Below are positions 1-11,810 of a stretch of DNA of 64,000 nt, piece by piece. Within the stretch, counting starts at the first letter, position 1; each line of letters opens with the position of its first letter. Source of the stretch: Arthrinium phaeospermum (Eukaryota > Ascomycota > Sordariomycetes > Amphisphaeriales > Apiosporaceae); the NCBI GenBank assembly GCA_006503535.1, contig QYRS01000013.1, positions 1,860,001 through 1,924,000 on the forward strand. Reading direction: 5' to 3'. Below the pieces are notes generated by a model. It was not told where the DNA came from, searched no databases, and was given only the letters and a program-made list of their open reading frames with translations. Made by a program: the position numbers and the translations under genes.

Positions 1-1242
1 GGCCATGTCCACCTTCTCGGGCCTCAACGTCATGAACATCCGGCGCATAGTGAGGCACGCCATCATCAACCACCACTTCTTCCGAGAGGACACCCCGGGC
101 GTCATCACGCACTCTGCGCTGACAGCGGCCTTGGCCGGTTCCAAGACCATGCGAAACTCCCTCATCGTCGAGCTCGACGAGTTCTGGCCCGCAGCAGTCA
201 AGGTAACCCCTATCATACCTTTCAACAATTCGCTTCCGGAGGACATGATGCTAATAGGCTCGTAGATGGCTGACGCGATGGAGAAGTGGCCGAATTCCGA
301 GGAAAACAATGAAACAGTAAAGCCTTCTTTGGACCCCCTTTTCTCCTTGTGGTTACTAACCACCGTACCAGGGATTCTCCCTCGCCAATAACAGCAACAA
401 AAGCATGTTCGATATCTTTGCCGAAGAACCGGCCCGCGGAGAACGGTTTGGGCGTTACTTTTCCCAAGACAAGACAGCCGACGGCCTCCTCGAGAACTAT
501 CCCTGGACCGACAAGACTACCATGGTCGATGTCGGGGGGTCGCACGGGAGCGTAGCCATCAGCATCGCCGAGCGGTTCCCGCACATGAGATGTTATGTGC
601 AAGACCTCACGGACACGGTCATCGAAGGAGCCTCGCTCCTGCCCGCGGGGCTGCAAGACAGGGTTACCTTTATGGAACAGTGAGTGGTCTGTCGCGGCTG
701 GGATAGGGATGGGTGGCTAATTGTTCTAGTGACTTCTTCACCGACCAAACGATCACCGCGGACGTATACTACTTCAAGTCCATTTTCCACAATTGGGCAG
801 ACAAATACTGCATCCAGATTCTTCAAAAGCTTGGTAACTCTCCCGATCCTTCACGCTACTGGCTCTTCTTTTTAGCCAACGACTTTCCCCGAGATCTTTA
901 TACTGAAATTCGGGTCTTTTTAGTGCCTGCTCTCAAGAAGGGGGCGAAAATCATCATCCACGAGCGTATTCTGCCAGGCTTGGAAAGCCTGGCGACAGTA
1001 GATGCCCGACGGGCCATGTCAGTTGACAGTACTCCTTGGTAACGCGACTGCAGCATGCTAATATGTTTGACAGAAATCTTGACGTGGGCATGCTGCAACT
1101 CTTGAACGCGCAGCAGCGGGAAATGCACGAGTGGCCCGAGCTGTTCAGACGGGCACATCCAGGGTTTCGCTACCTGGGTGCGCGTCAACCCCCTGGAGCC
1201 ATCCGTTGGATCATCGAAGCCGATTGGCAAGGAGAGGAATGA
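1..1242 (+). CDS. O-methyltransferase, SAM-dependent, fungal secondary-metabolism type (5' end outside window)
   Basis: Six exons can be joined in frame: <1-202, 266-316, 372-679, 730-833, 924-1017 and 1074-1242. The joined protein has the usual order of fungal class II O-methyltransferases. A helical dimerisation/substrate part contains NETGFSLAN. The SAM site VDVGGSHGSVA sits in exon 3. The segment HDFFT...DVYYFKSIFHNW spans the intron at 680-729, and the C-terminal block is VPALKKGAKIIIHERILPG followed by LDVGMLQLLNAQQRE. Family members methylate hydroxyl groups of polyketides, flavonoid-like phenols or alkaloids in the cytosol; the substrate here cannot be told. The N-terminal part lies left of the window. 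The next gene on the same strand is a transporter, which fits a metabolite cluster. The last intron (1018-1073) is the least certain junction. Confidence 0.88.
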
Positions 1243-2166
1243 TGGGATGACATGAGAAGTATCTTGCGACCTGGATATGCAGGCTACCATGTATACAACC
1301 AATCGCTGCGGCTTGTGATCTGCTTAGCGTTCGATCTTACTTACCATCGGTGATAGTTCGATCTAGAAACTGCCTATTCTGGCAGCTGACCTCCTGAGCC
1401 AGTAATTGATGGCAAGACGCTATATCAATACCTTGCACTGTACACTAAAAAAGTCCGATGGCCGCCTTCCCGAACCGGATCACCCGGAGGATGGGGCCTT
1501 TACGTCCTGTTTTGCTGTCAACCCACGTCGAGTCTTGAGTTCCGGATGTCGCCGCCAAGTCAGAAGACGATCTGATGGGTGCACACTGATGGAATCTGCG
1601 GCTGACGTTGGTTCGGTCGAGAATCTTTACATAAGCCCGGACTTCATTGATGGGGTGTAGCCGACAAAAACGTGGTAGATCGAGGTAGCCACGTGCTACG
1701 GAGGGTTCGGCCGATTCTGATGTTGTCGAAGGGGGAATTTGCCGAGTCCGAAGTGGGTCCATCCCTATCCGAATCCGAACAAAAGGGGGTGGTCACGCCA
1801 CTAGTATTAGGACTGCCTCGCTAACACGGCCATGAACAACATCATTGCACATATATGAAAGGAGAAATCCGAGAGCCTGGGCATTCAACCGCTTCAGTAT
1901 GCAGTAACAGTATCCTTAGCCACTATTTCTTTCCTCGGTTCGATCTCACCCCTGCCATTCATATCAAGTTGCTGGAACTACCGACTCGCGACTTCACCTG
2001 GAGTAGTCTTTGTAAACTATTTACATACATACTTGTAGGTAGTTCGGAAGTTGTTAGCTGTAAGCCTGGTCCCCACGCTTTCAAGTTGGCTAATGACGAT
2101 ACAGGCCCTTCTCTGCCTCGGACCTCTTAATCTTGTATTTTTTTTATCGATTTATACAACACAACG
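1243..2166. other. Intergenic stretch between OMT and MFS transporter
   Basis: No convincing coding sequence on either strand. It must hold the 3' end of the methyltransferase transcript and the promoter and leader of the transporter. Only short open frames without recognisable protein sequence are present. Confidence 0.6.
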
Positions 2167-3530
2167 ATGGGACTAGTAAGCCCAGAAACCAAGGAGAAGG
2201 AGCACCCGGGCATCGAGAGCTCGGTAGTGGAGCGCTCCTCGGACAGTTCCCACAACGGAGAGGTGCCAGGGGCTCCGCTCACGATGGACGAGGAATACGG
2301 GGTGGCGCCGGACGGCGGCCTCAAAGCTTGGCTCGTGGCGGCAGGCGGCGCGTCCGTCTTCTTCTGCTGCCTGGGCTTCGCCAACTCGTTCGGCACCTTC
2401 TCCCAGTATTATGCCACGCACCAACTCCCCCACAAGACGCCCGACGACATCGCCTGGATCGGCTCTCTCAACAGTTACCTCCAGATGGCCATGGGTCTCT
2501 TCGGCGGGCCGGCCTTTGATCGGTGGGGTGCCAAGGTAAGCAAGCCCGATCTGCTAAACGGCAGAAGGATGGGGTGTTGACCGATGTCCCTCCGTCTCGG
2601 TTCATGTAGGTCGTACGCATTGCGGCCATCCTGTACATCATAATGATGATGGTCCTCTCGCTGTGCAAGGAGTACTGGCACTTCATGCTCGTCCAGGCCG
2701 TCATCATGGGCACCCTCCAGGGCTTCATGCAGATCCCCGCCTTCGCGGCCGTGTCGCACTACTTCGACAAGAAGCGCGCGGCGGCCCTGGGCATCGTCGT
2801 GGCCGGCTCGTCGGTCGGCGGCGTCGCGATCCCCATCGCCGTGGCGCGGATGCTCAACGGCTCGGCCCTGGGCTTCGGCCGGACCGTCCGCGTCATCGGG
2901 TTCCTCGTCCTGCCGCCCCGGCAGACGCGCCTCTGGCGGCCGGGCGCCCTGCGCGACGCCCGCTTCCTGCTCGTCGTGGCCGCCTTCTTCTTCGCCTCCG
3001 TCGGCATGTTCACCCCGCTCTTCTACCTGCCCACCTACGCCGTCGCCCGCGGCGTCGAGGCCACCATGGCGGGCTACCTGCTGGCCGTCCTCAACGCCGC
3101 CTCGACCTTCGGGCGCGTCATCCCGGGCGTGCTGGCCGACAGGTACGGGCGCGTCAACGCGCTGGCGACGGGCTGCCTCGGCACGGGCCTCATCGTCTTC
3201 TGCTTCAGCAGCGCCGCCCGGACCGAGGCCGCGCTCGTCGCCTACGCCGTCTTCGTCGGCTTCTTCTCGGGCAGCATCACCTCGGCCGGGTCCGCCGCCA
3301 TCTCCATCTGCTGCCCGGACCCGCGCGACATGGGGGCCTACATGGGCATGGGGCTGGCCATCGGCTCGCTGGGCCTGCTCATCGGCCCGCCCATCGGCGG
3401 CGCCCTGGTCCGGACGTACGGCGGCTACTTTGAGTTCTCCATGTTTGGCGGGGCCGTGTGCACCTTTGGCGGCTTCGTCGCCCTGTCTTTCAAGCTCTTG
3501 ACGCCCGAGGGGCTTCTGGGCAAGGTGTGA
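2167..3530 (+). CDS. MFS transporter, monocarboxylate-permease (MCT/MCH) type, with shortened middle
   Basis: Two exons, 2167-2535 and 2610-3530, give 429 residues. A hydrophilic N-tail is followed by the family's first-helix signature PDGGLKAW, then SFGTFSQYY, FDRWGAK and FDKKRAAALGIVVAGSSVGGV, and later FYLPTYAVARG, ADRYGR and GPPIGGALV. Fungal members of this group are proton-linked importers or exporters of monocarboxylates, riboflavin-like compounds or metabolites at the plasma membrane; the cargo is unknown. After FGRTVRVIGFLVL the chain goes straight to PPRQTRLWRPGALRDARF, whereas family members usually have about 15-20 more residues here (the second half of helix 6 and start of the central loop). 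No splice signals explain the loss. The GC-rich third positions create long antisense frames, which are shadows. Confidence 0.88.
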
Positions 3531-4078
3531 GATGGGCTGAGCGGGCATTGTACAACTTGGCGAGGGGGTTCAGAGGTCACCGACGTGATGTATCACAAGA
3601 CCAATAGACTCTGGGTACATTCTTTGGTATACTGGTGACGGTTAGCACTACTCAATCTTGATATACGAAATAAACATGAAATATTACGACATACAACATA
3701 TAAGGCAACTTCATATAGGATAGAACCAGGTGTTTGATAGTGTATGAATATATACGATAAGTGAAACTCACAGCTTGGTAGAACGGCAGAAACCTCCCAA
3801 CCAGCCGCGGATTGAATAGTACAATTATACTGTGAACGCTTTTGAACCCTCCTCGGCTGACATATCGCCGATAACTGATTCGAATCCTCCCACGAAACCG
3901 GACCTCCTTGCTTGGTAGCAGCTGCCGCCCGCTGTCCATGCGAATGCTTCTCCCGCCTGAACGCCTTGCAATGCCCCCTGCCGAACGAACGCATCCGTAA
4001 TAACAAGTACGCCTTGATAGAGAAAGCCGTCTATAACATTCATACACGTCGAGTGCTTTGGTGTTGGTACACGTATTC
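3531..4078. other. Convergent intergenic stretch (MFS / SYS1 3' ends)
   Basis: Both flanking genes end here. No coding sequence is recognised; an AT-rich part around 3650-3760 probably serves 3'-end formation of both transcripts. Confidence 0.55.
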
Positions 4079-4814
4079 CTAGTTCCCCTCCTGCTCCCGG
4101 ATCGACGCGAGCTCGTACTCGCCCGCCCCGTCCCTCCCCCTTCCACGGCCTCTCCCGCGGCCGAACCCCATCTCCTCGTCGCCCATGCCTCCGCCGTCCG
4201 GGTCGCCCCCGGTATGGGCGTCCTCCGCCGCGTCGCCGCCGCCATTGTTCGTCGTGCGGCCGCCGTTGCCGCCGAAGTTGATGGGCCGCAGCTCCCGCCA
4301 CTGGCACCCCCACATGGCCATCGCGATCGTGGCGAAGATGGAGCACAGCATCGTCGCCCACCACATGAGGTGGCGGGGCAGGAAGCCGGTGAAGAACGTG
4401 ACGACGCAGAGGTGCAGGAAGTGCATCGTAAACACGAAGTCGGGGACGAGTTTCGAGCGCGCTACGAGCGCAACTAACGCCACCGCCCTGTTACACGGGA
4501 AAAAGTTTCAGTCAGCAAGAGGTCACCAGAATACGAAAACATTAGGGGCAAGGAGGATAAACGTACACGACAGCTGAGCAACACAGCCATATAAAGGCGT
4601 AGACGAAGCCCTGGGTCGTGTCCCCGCGCAAGCTCGCCCAGCCGAAGACCAGGTCCATGTGGAAGCCCGTGCCGGCCACCAGCCCCGTGAAGAGGAACAG
4701 TATCAACGCGGTCGCATAGTAAATCCCCTGTATGGCGGCGATCTGGCTGAGGATTCGGAGGGGCGGCAGTTCGCTAATGGCGCCGGCTCGCGGCGGCTTC
4801 CTCCTCCTGGGCAT
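4079..4814 (-). CDS. SYS1: Golgi integral membrane protein SYS1
   Basis: Two exons (4567-4814 and 4079-4487, intron 4488-4566 with donor GTACGT) give 218 residues; the yeast protein is about 200. The N-terminus is short and basic (PRRRKPPRAGAISELPPLRI). Four hydrophobic segments lie near residues 25-47, 69-91, 99-119 and 123-142. The family signatures SLRGDTT, ARSKLVPDF and CQWRELRPINFGG are all present. SYS1 sits in the trans-Golgi and recruits the Arl3 GTPase, which in turn brings Arl1 and golgins for endosome-to-Golgi traffic. The C-tail is an acidic, Gly/Asn- and Arg-rich stretch, common in filamentous fungi and exposed to the cytosol. The start at 4814 gives the conserved N-terminus. The intron falls in transmembrane segment 2. 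Confidence 0.93.
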
Positions 4815-5824
4815 GGTTGGCGCAGCGAAGGGTGGTATCGGCAGTGGAAGCCCCGGATCGAAACTTGAGGGGAAGGTCTAGAAGTAGCCAGCTGGCCGGG
4901 AGCCGAAATTGCGCACAGTAGAACCAAAGGCCGTGATGTGGGCGTTTGAAGCGTTGCAAAAGAGCGGATCGAAGAGAAAGGGAGGTGGTTGAAACTCGTT
5001 GGTGGTTATGATGGGATCATCTCCGGACTCGACGGCTAGGCACTATTATCGATTACCGGGTGAGACGTTATTTTTGGAAGCTCCTCTGACGCGGAGAGAG
5101 AGGCGAGGCTGCGATAGTCGGTAGAAGGCGTGGTTGTTTTCGTTGTTTATGGCACCATGATTTCCCATATTACTGTAGCTAATTACTTGTCAAACAACAC
5201 ATGTACGTATGGATATCGGCAATCTCTCCAAAGCTGCCATTCTGTCATTAGGACCCACACTGGCTAACGAACGGACGGTGCCTGGCGGGCGCACGGCCCG
5301 AATTTACTGGCCAAACCGGTAAGCGCAGCATTTATTACGGTCAAGAGCTTGAGCTTTCCACCGTCAAAAGAGGAATAAAAAGATGGATAAAAAAAAAAGT
5401 GCTTTATCAAGAAATCACACGAGTATATAGAATATCCAGACAAAAATAGAAATCAATAAAACCAATAGATTATGGTTATGGAGCGTGCCTTGATACGAGA
5501 AGAAAGCTTGGCGCGCCTGTCACCGACAACTAGCACGGCCCGCCCCAGGGCCCCTCCTGCTCCTTACAGGGCTTCAGACTTCTCACACAGGAGGCCGGCA
5601 CTTACTGCCAGACATGGCCTGACGAGTCCACCGGCCCTCCCGTATTCGAAGATAGTCCACCTGACTATGCCTCATCCTCCGTGATAGTATCCACCACCTC
5701 GACTGCATAAGTAGTCAAGATGGGCGCCGTTGAATGTCAAGTTTGGGCTCCAAAGGAAGCATCCGCATCCCACGTCACTCATTACGGTATTTGGTGAACC
5801 AAGCACCACCTGTCAGTCGTTACT
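4815..5824. other. Divergent promoter region (SYS1 / metalloprotease)
   Basis: About 1 kb between two divergently transcribed genes. No coding sequence is recognised; an A-rich tract lies near 5375-5410. Both promoters must lie here. Confidence 0.55.
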
Positions 5825-7132
5825 ATGATCTCTAAGCTCACTGCCGCCGTCGCGGCCCTGGGCCTCTGGTCTGGCGCTTCCGCCACGCCCACCATTCCTC
5901 TACTGAAGAACCTGGCGGCCACTCCCCAAAGTGCCTGCAAGCTTGCGTCCGGCTCAGACGGATGGATGCTCGCGGGCTTCGGTATGCCCAACAGCGTGAA
6001 AAGCACCGGCACCGTCAAGGGGTGGACGATGTTCATTGACTTCCCCGACGCCCAGGGCAACGGCTCCGACCCGCAGAGCCTGTTCGACAGCCACGCCGTC
6101 GCCACCGAGGAGTGGTACCGCACGTCGTCGTATGGCAAGCTGTCGCTTGAGATCAGCGGCGACACGCAGCAGATCTACCGCATGCCCGCCACCGCCGCCT
6201 CGTACCCCTGGGAGAACGGCATGCCGAGCTACTACCTGGAGAAGTACATCCAGGACGCCCTGGACGCCTACATGCAGGCGCACAACGCCGATGCCTCCAT
6301 CTTTCCCGACATGGACATCCTGTATCTGATTGCGCCGCCGACCGCTTCCTTCTCCAGGTCGTACACGTACAATTGGGCGGCCGAGGTGCGCATGCCCAAC
6401 AGCGACGGCAACGGCACGGCCAGTAACGGCAACGACACCGTCAGCGCCGGCAACGGCACCGCCAGCGCCGGCACGGGCGTGGCTCAGAAGACTGTCGCGT
6501 TGGGCGGCGATTTCTACGGCGGCTACAACAAGAAGGGCTTCAAGGCGATGGCACACGAGACGGGCCACACCCTGGGTCTTCCCGACTACTACCTAACCGA
6601 CGACAGCGGTCTCCCCGGTGACCTCGTCGGCGGCTTCAGCCTGATGGGCGTCACCTTCGAGCAGGCGCCCGACATGTTCGGTTGGGACAAGTGGCGAATG
6701 GGCTGGCTCGAGGACTCGGCGGTGGACTGCATCACGGAGAAGGGCTCGACGACGCATGTGCTGGCGCCGCTGGAGAAGAAGGCCGACGGCCCGGACAGCA
6801 CGCAGGCCGTCGTGGTGGCGACCAGCGGCACCACGGCGCTGGTGGCCGAGGCGCGCACCAAGAACGGCGTCGACGACGAGCTGTGCGGACCCGGCGTCCT
6901 GCTGTACACGGTCGACACCACCGTGCCCTCGGGCAAGGGCCCCGTCCGCATCCTCAACAACCTCGACGTCGACCTGAACTGGTGCGGCAGCTACACCTCC
7001 AACGTCGCGCCGCTGTCCTTCCAGAAGCCCCGGAAGTCGTCCTTGACTATGGAGGAGTGGGGCGTCACCGTCACCCTGACCGAGCACGATGAGGCCACGG
7101 ACAACTGGACCATCAGGGTGGATTATAAATAG
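5825..7132 (+). CDS. Secreted M6-like zinc metalloprotease
   Basis: Intronless, 435 residues. The first ~20 residues form a signal peptide (ISKLTAAVAALGLWSGASAT). The catalytic zinc motif HETGHTLGLPD gives His244, Glu245, His248 and Asp254, the HExxHxxGxxD form of the immune-inhibitor-A/M6 peptidase group; MGWL and a C-terminal beta-rich part follow. The substrate site lies in a domain beginning around residue 45 (GWTMFIDFPDAQG). Between about residues 190 and 220, just before the active site, is a low-complexity loop with several N-glycosylation sequons (NGT, NDT, NGT). The enzyme is expected outside the cell, degrading host or environmental protein. The substrate is not inferable. No propeptide processing site is obvious. 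Confidence 0.85.
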   Translation: MISKLTAAVAALGLWSGASATPTIPLLKNLAATPQSACKLASGSDGWMLAGFGMPNSVKSTGTVKGWTMFIDFPDAQGNGSDPQSLFDSHAVATEEWYRTSSYGKLSLEISGDTQQIYRMPATAASYPWENGMPSYYLEKYIQDALDAYMQAHNADASIFPDMDILYLIAPPTASFSRSYTYNWAAEVRMPNSDGNGTASNGNDTVSAGNGTASAGTGVAQKTVALGGDFYGGYNKKGFKAMAHETGHTLGLPDYYLTDDSGLPGDLVGGFSLMGVTFEQAPDMFGWDKWRMGWLEDSAVDCITEKGSTTHVLAPLEKKADGPDSTQAVVVATSGTTALVAEARTKNGVDDELCGPGVLLYTVDTTVPSGKGPVRILNNLDVDLNWCGSYTSNVAPLSFQKPRKSSLTMEEWGVTVTLTEHDEATDNWTIRVDYK

Positions 7133-7827
7133 GGGCAGATACCATGCTCCGAGCTGGCCCTACATGCATAGATACTTAATGACCCATAATCAATTCCGAC
7201 TTGGCCATGCCGACCCTACCTTTCGTGTCTTTTTGGTGTGAGCTGGTTAGTCGAGACCCAGCCAAAGTCAATCAATGTGTGCCACATGCGACTAGGCTCT
7301 CATTTGGAGCGTTCAGCATTGTGACTTTCTGTAACTATCGTCTGTGGGTAATTATAGGCCCATGTTCGAACCGAATATGATAACAGAACACTGGAGATGG
7401 CTTCCTGGTGAGTAGTAAAGATGTGTGTCGCTGGTAGTAACACGATCGATCAACTGTTCAAGCTGCGATGTTGAATTGGTGGAAGCTGTAAAAAGTACGT
7501 GGGGTACCTGGTCAAGCACTAAAGAGCGCTGCCAATTGCCAGTCCTCCCACTGGCCGCCTACTGTTTTGGGAGGGACAAGGTACGCTAACCCCCACTGTA
7601 TTTCAATCGATTGGTTTGGAATAGCTTCCAGAGAGCCTGCAAAGAGAGAGAGAGCTACATACGACGCCAACGCTAGGTGACATATTCTATTTCCGGCATT
7701 GGTGACCTCACAAGCAAGCAACCTGCATCTTCGCGACCAAACCGATTTGGATTCCAAAGACCAACGACAGCGCCATTCAATTCGACCGAGTACACAACAA
7801 ACCGCTCCGCCAATCCGCCCACCAACC
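7133..7827. other. Intergenic stretch upstream of COA6
   Basis: No coding sequence recognised. Holds the 3' end of the metalloprotease transcript and the COA6 promoter; a GA-repeat (AGAGAGAGAG) lies at about 7644-7654. Confidence 0.55.
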
Positions 7828-8243
7828 ATGGGCATATTCGACTACTTCTCCTCGGCCGAGACCAAGCGCGCCGATGAGGTTCGCAAGGGCGCTGTGGCTC
7901 CCGACCGATCAGAGCGCAAGAAGTGCTGGGAGGCACGCGACCAGTTCTACGGCTGCTTGGACAAGCACAATGTCATCGACTCGCTGAACGGCGAGGGGAA
8001 GAAGACGGCCGAGAAGCAATGCGCCCCGGAGAACAAGCAGTTCGAGCAAGACTGCGCTGCGGCTTGGGTGAGTAGTAGTAGCATTTATTGACTGGCCCCC
8101 GTTCCGCTCGGCGCCCTTTGCTGAGACGATTTTTCTTTTCTCCACTCCCTCAGGTCACATATTTCAAGAAGTTCCGCGTCGCAGACTACCAAAAGAAGAA
8201 GACCTTCGAGAGGTTAGAGAAGGAAAACGCGAACAAGATGTGA
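7828..8243 (+). CDS. COA6: Cytochrome c oxidase assembly factor 6 (CHCH protein)
   Basis: Two exons, 7828-8067 and 8154-8243, encode 109 residues. The core CWEARDQFYGC is a CX9C motif and CAPENKQFEQDC a CX10C motif, the pair that distinguishes COA6 from the COX12 subunit. The spliced C-terminus continues AAWVTYFKKFRVADYQKKK. COA6 works in the mitochondrial intermembrane space. It is imported and oxidised through Mia40 and helps copper delivery to the CuA site of Cox2 together with the Sco proteins. The start at 7828 follows an ACC context and gives the typical short N-tail; an in-frame upstream ATG at 7699 would add 43 residues of unrelated sequence and is less likely. Confidence 0.93.
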
Positions 8244-11200
8244 GGCAAGGACCGGCTCGCCTGAACCGAGAAGATAGGGTCGGCCTTTGAGTGGACCAGG
8301 GAGACATACAACACGCCTTTTGGTTTTACGATACGAGACGGATATACTGCAACCGAAGACCAGCAGCACATTGTATAATATTGTCAAGCATTCACCGGGC
8401 GTTGGGATTCGACATAGATGAAACGTGGGGCGAAGATGAGGACTCTCAGCTTTAGCAAGAGATGCGAAATATCACTCATTGCACAACAATTGCCCATTCA
8501 CCCCGGTTACTGCTTAGAAATGCTGATTCGATGGCAATGCCCATGGTTATCAGATCGTATTGAGCACTGCCAGCTGCTGGCAGGTACCGTAGGATCATGA
8601 TTAGTCTTTATTAGTTGACATTGATCGTCAGGTGTCGGGCAGATTCTCTGTGGATAAGATTACGAATGAGCATGGTATTCTCTTCGCTTTCAGCCGCCCC
8701 ACGCAACACGGCGGCGAAATGTCCAGCAATCGTCCGACCAGGGGTTTTCGGCTGGCAACGCGACCAGACGTTAGAAGATCCCTTCCAGACCCTTCTACGT
8801 GATAAGGGGCAGATGGGAGTCGGGAGATGGGCATGGCTGCAATCGAGCTTTGGGGCCTCTCGGCCTCAGAGAGATTGACGATAGATTTTCGAGGGGGGTA
8901 TTTGGCACGTTGGAAGGAGGAAGTTAGCTGCTCGGGATGATGAAGATCGGTGCATTGATGGACACAGCGCATGCTTTACGGTGACCTCATAGCTGTTGAT
9001 CGCTAGTGAATGGTCGCTCTTTCGGTGCTTGGCAGGGGACCAGCTGAACGCTGGTAGAGCCTCGCTTCTTCCGTTGGCAAAGAATCAAGCATCAAGGCGA
9101 TGGTCGTGGCTGGGCTTTCTTTGAACGTTCTCAATTCCCTGCTCTGCTGCTCGTTGGCGTGCCGAAAAAGCCACGGTTGGTTTGGTTTCGAAAAGGACTT
9201 TTTCTGATGTACGGACGGATGTGACCAGAGGTATGCACTTTTGGGCAGCGAAGAGGGCGCAAATTGGAGTCCTCGGCCTCCGAGCCCACCACCCACACAG
9301 CGAGGAACGGCCAAAGTCACCTGACGGGCAGAGGTCGCCAAGCTCTGAAGCAGTAATAAAAAAAGAAAGGAAAACACGGCAATCGGCAAATGCGGGATGT
9401 CCTCACGATGCCGCAGCATGTGGCCTCTGCGGTGGCCAAGCACGAAAAGGAGATTGCGCTTTGCGTGGAGAAGTGGTCGATGGGGGCTGGTCTGGTTTTG
9501 GCTCGCATGTCGCGCTGATCCGACCCTATGCACAATACGACGGAGTCGAGGGTTTTACCAGTAGGATAGTGACAGCTGAGCAAACAACACCGCCCTTTCG
9601 CACTTGTGCAGCTGCGTGCGTGTGTCGGCTGCACATACGGCGGGTACTCCGTTGTTCGTACTTACTTTTTCTAAAACATGCAGGCGGGTTGGTTGTCAGA
9701 AAAGGGGAAACCCGAGGAAGCATGACTGCTTACTTACCATCCCGTCCGCAGCTTTGTTGGTCCGTAGGGAGTGAGTGAGTGGCTGGCGTTTGCAGTACCG
9801 ATGATACCTGGTAGAATGTGGTTTTGAGTAGGGCGGGCATAGTATAATAATAGATAGTTTCCAATGGGCCAGCATGAAGACGTACAGGACGGGATTTCCT
9901 TCAATCTCGACTGATTCACGATCCTGGGACGTTTGCGTGTTGAGCATATGCTGATAAATGGGATATAATTAGGGATTTGTCCACAATGGTGGCTTGGATC
10001 CGAACGGTCGGAAGCGCGGCGCCATTAGCTTCAGTGGTGTGGATGGCAATAATATGCTTGCTTCGTTGGGAGCTCCTTCGTGTTCTAGGCCTCTCGCGGC
10101 TGGAAAGCCTCGGGGTGAAGAATTGGTCAATCTGACGCGGGATTCCTAATTCCTTAGGTACCTACACATCAAATCGACAGCCGGCGACCGTTTATTACTT
10201 ACTACCTGCCTCTAAAAGGCATTCAGCTAGACCAAGGTGCCATATCAATAGTCCAACAGCCACTGCCTCGTGATTAAGAAATGTTGCGACGTTAATGTAC
10301 TAGAACTACAGTATGGCCAGAAGCAATGCAGCCGTGCAGCTGTAGATCAATCGATCGAAGGTTAGCGGTATTTGTAGAGCCGCTTGCCGCAGGTACTGTA
10401 GGTACTCTTGAAGAAGTAGAAATGCACCCAGAAGCTTAGGTACCTAGTAACGTTAGGAGGAGAGAAAAAAAAAACCTGCCACTGCCTAATGTCGTCACGC
10501 CTTTCGGGGTCTCTTCCAATTCCTGGAACACCCCCCTAGCACCACACGTGTATTTACAAAGGTGAACATACAATTGCAGATTCTGGTAGTTGCTCATCCG
10601 TTCAATCTCAACTGTTGATGTTCGTTTCCATACAACAGGATGCCTGGCGACCTGTACCTGGGTAGATGCTCAAAGTAAAATAACCTCCGAAGTTCTACCT
10701 CGCCACGGGTGTTCGCTATCTGCTGCAGCGAGGGAACCCCTGGGCATGAAGAAGGGGGAGGGCGGGGAGGAAGATTACAAGAAGCTGTCTTGACTTGGTT
10801 ACCAATCAGACGGCGGAATGAGGGCGATATTGGCCAGCGTGTGTCGGTCCGGGCTCCACACCGTGCACTGCGAGCATAGATTGGAGAACCAGCTCAGCGA
10901 GGTGCCAGTTCTGCAGCCCGGCCCAGCAGGCCCAGCAGGCCCAGCAAGTCCCAGCAGGCCCCAGTCAGGCCAGTAGGCCTGTGCCTTTGCCAAGTCCCTG
11001 GCCTGCTCGCTCTTCTGCGTGTGGCCCGCCCTGTTGCTATGCTTGCTTTGAGATTGATGCCTGCCAGCCTGTGCCTGTGCCAACTAGTAGCCAACTTTCC
11101 CTCCCTCTCTCTCTCCAGTTCCAGTCCAAGTCCAGCCGCCTGCCCAGCCCAGCCCAGTCTCAAGTCCGCCTGTTGTCTTTCTACTAACCTACTCTTTTTC

Positions 11201-11810
11201 GTGCATGAGATGAGTGAACCCATCCACCGTCCATGATTTTGATCTTCCCGGGGGGCACTTGCATACAACGCAACGCAACGTAAACGAAACCCGACGTCTT
11301 TGCGCGTTCCAGCGGCTCCAATTCCACTCTCCCTATCTACCGATCTATCCATTCTACTGTCTGGCCTGTCCGACAATCAATACTTGCGCTTAACTCCTAT
11401 TTTGAATTTCGATAACCTCCCTCACTTGGCCCATTTCCCCTTCCACATTGACATTCAGCAACTACTATCGCTCAATTAACCTTATCACCCCCTCCAAGAG
11501 CTGTGCCTCCAGCCTCTGCCTGTAATCGTACTCCCTTTGGCCTGTCTCAGAAACACTCGGTTAAAGCGGAACACGACCAAGCGAGGCATTCATCGAGAGC
11601 GGAAAGCAGGGAGGAGGGACGGAAGTTCAATTTGTTCTCGACCAGCGCCCGGCTTCGACTTGTTTTTCTTCGAGTCGAACCTTGAAGGGCAAATTTGGCC
11701 AGCCGTCTCGTACAATACCCACGGCATCGATGCATAGTCACAACTAGCCAGTAACGAGCGAGCCGCGACAACCACAACAACAACATCCCCCAGCACTCTG
11801 TAGTAGCGAG
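8244..11810. other. Long gene-free stretch upstream of MSS4
   Basis: 3.6 kb without a supportable gene. Open frames of up to 198 codons (9182-9778 plus, 9003-9533 minus) overlap each other and resemble nothing I recognise. The last 900 bases are pyrimidine-rich on the plus strand and probably hold promoter and a long leader of the kinase gene. A tandem repeat sits at 10921-10960. Confidence 0.55.
10921..10960. repeat. GCCCAGCAG-type minisatellite
   Basis: Four imperfect copies of a 9-11 base unit (GCCCAGCAG, with variants CCCAGCAAGT and CCCAGCAGGC), upstream of MSS4. Confidence 0.75.

Noticed and set aside
2475..3548. 357-codon minus-strand frame opposite the MFS transporter
   Set aside because: Gly/Arg/Ala/Asp-rich antisense shadow caused by GC-rich third positions; the plus strand has clear family motifs.
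9182..9778. 198-codon plus frame in the gene-free stretch
   Set aside because: Overlapped by a 176-codon minus frame, no recognisable protein, no coding bias.
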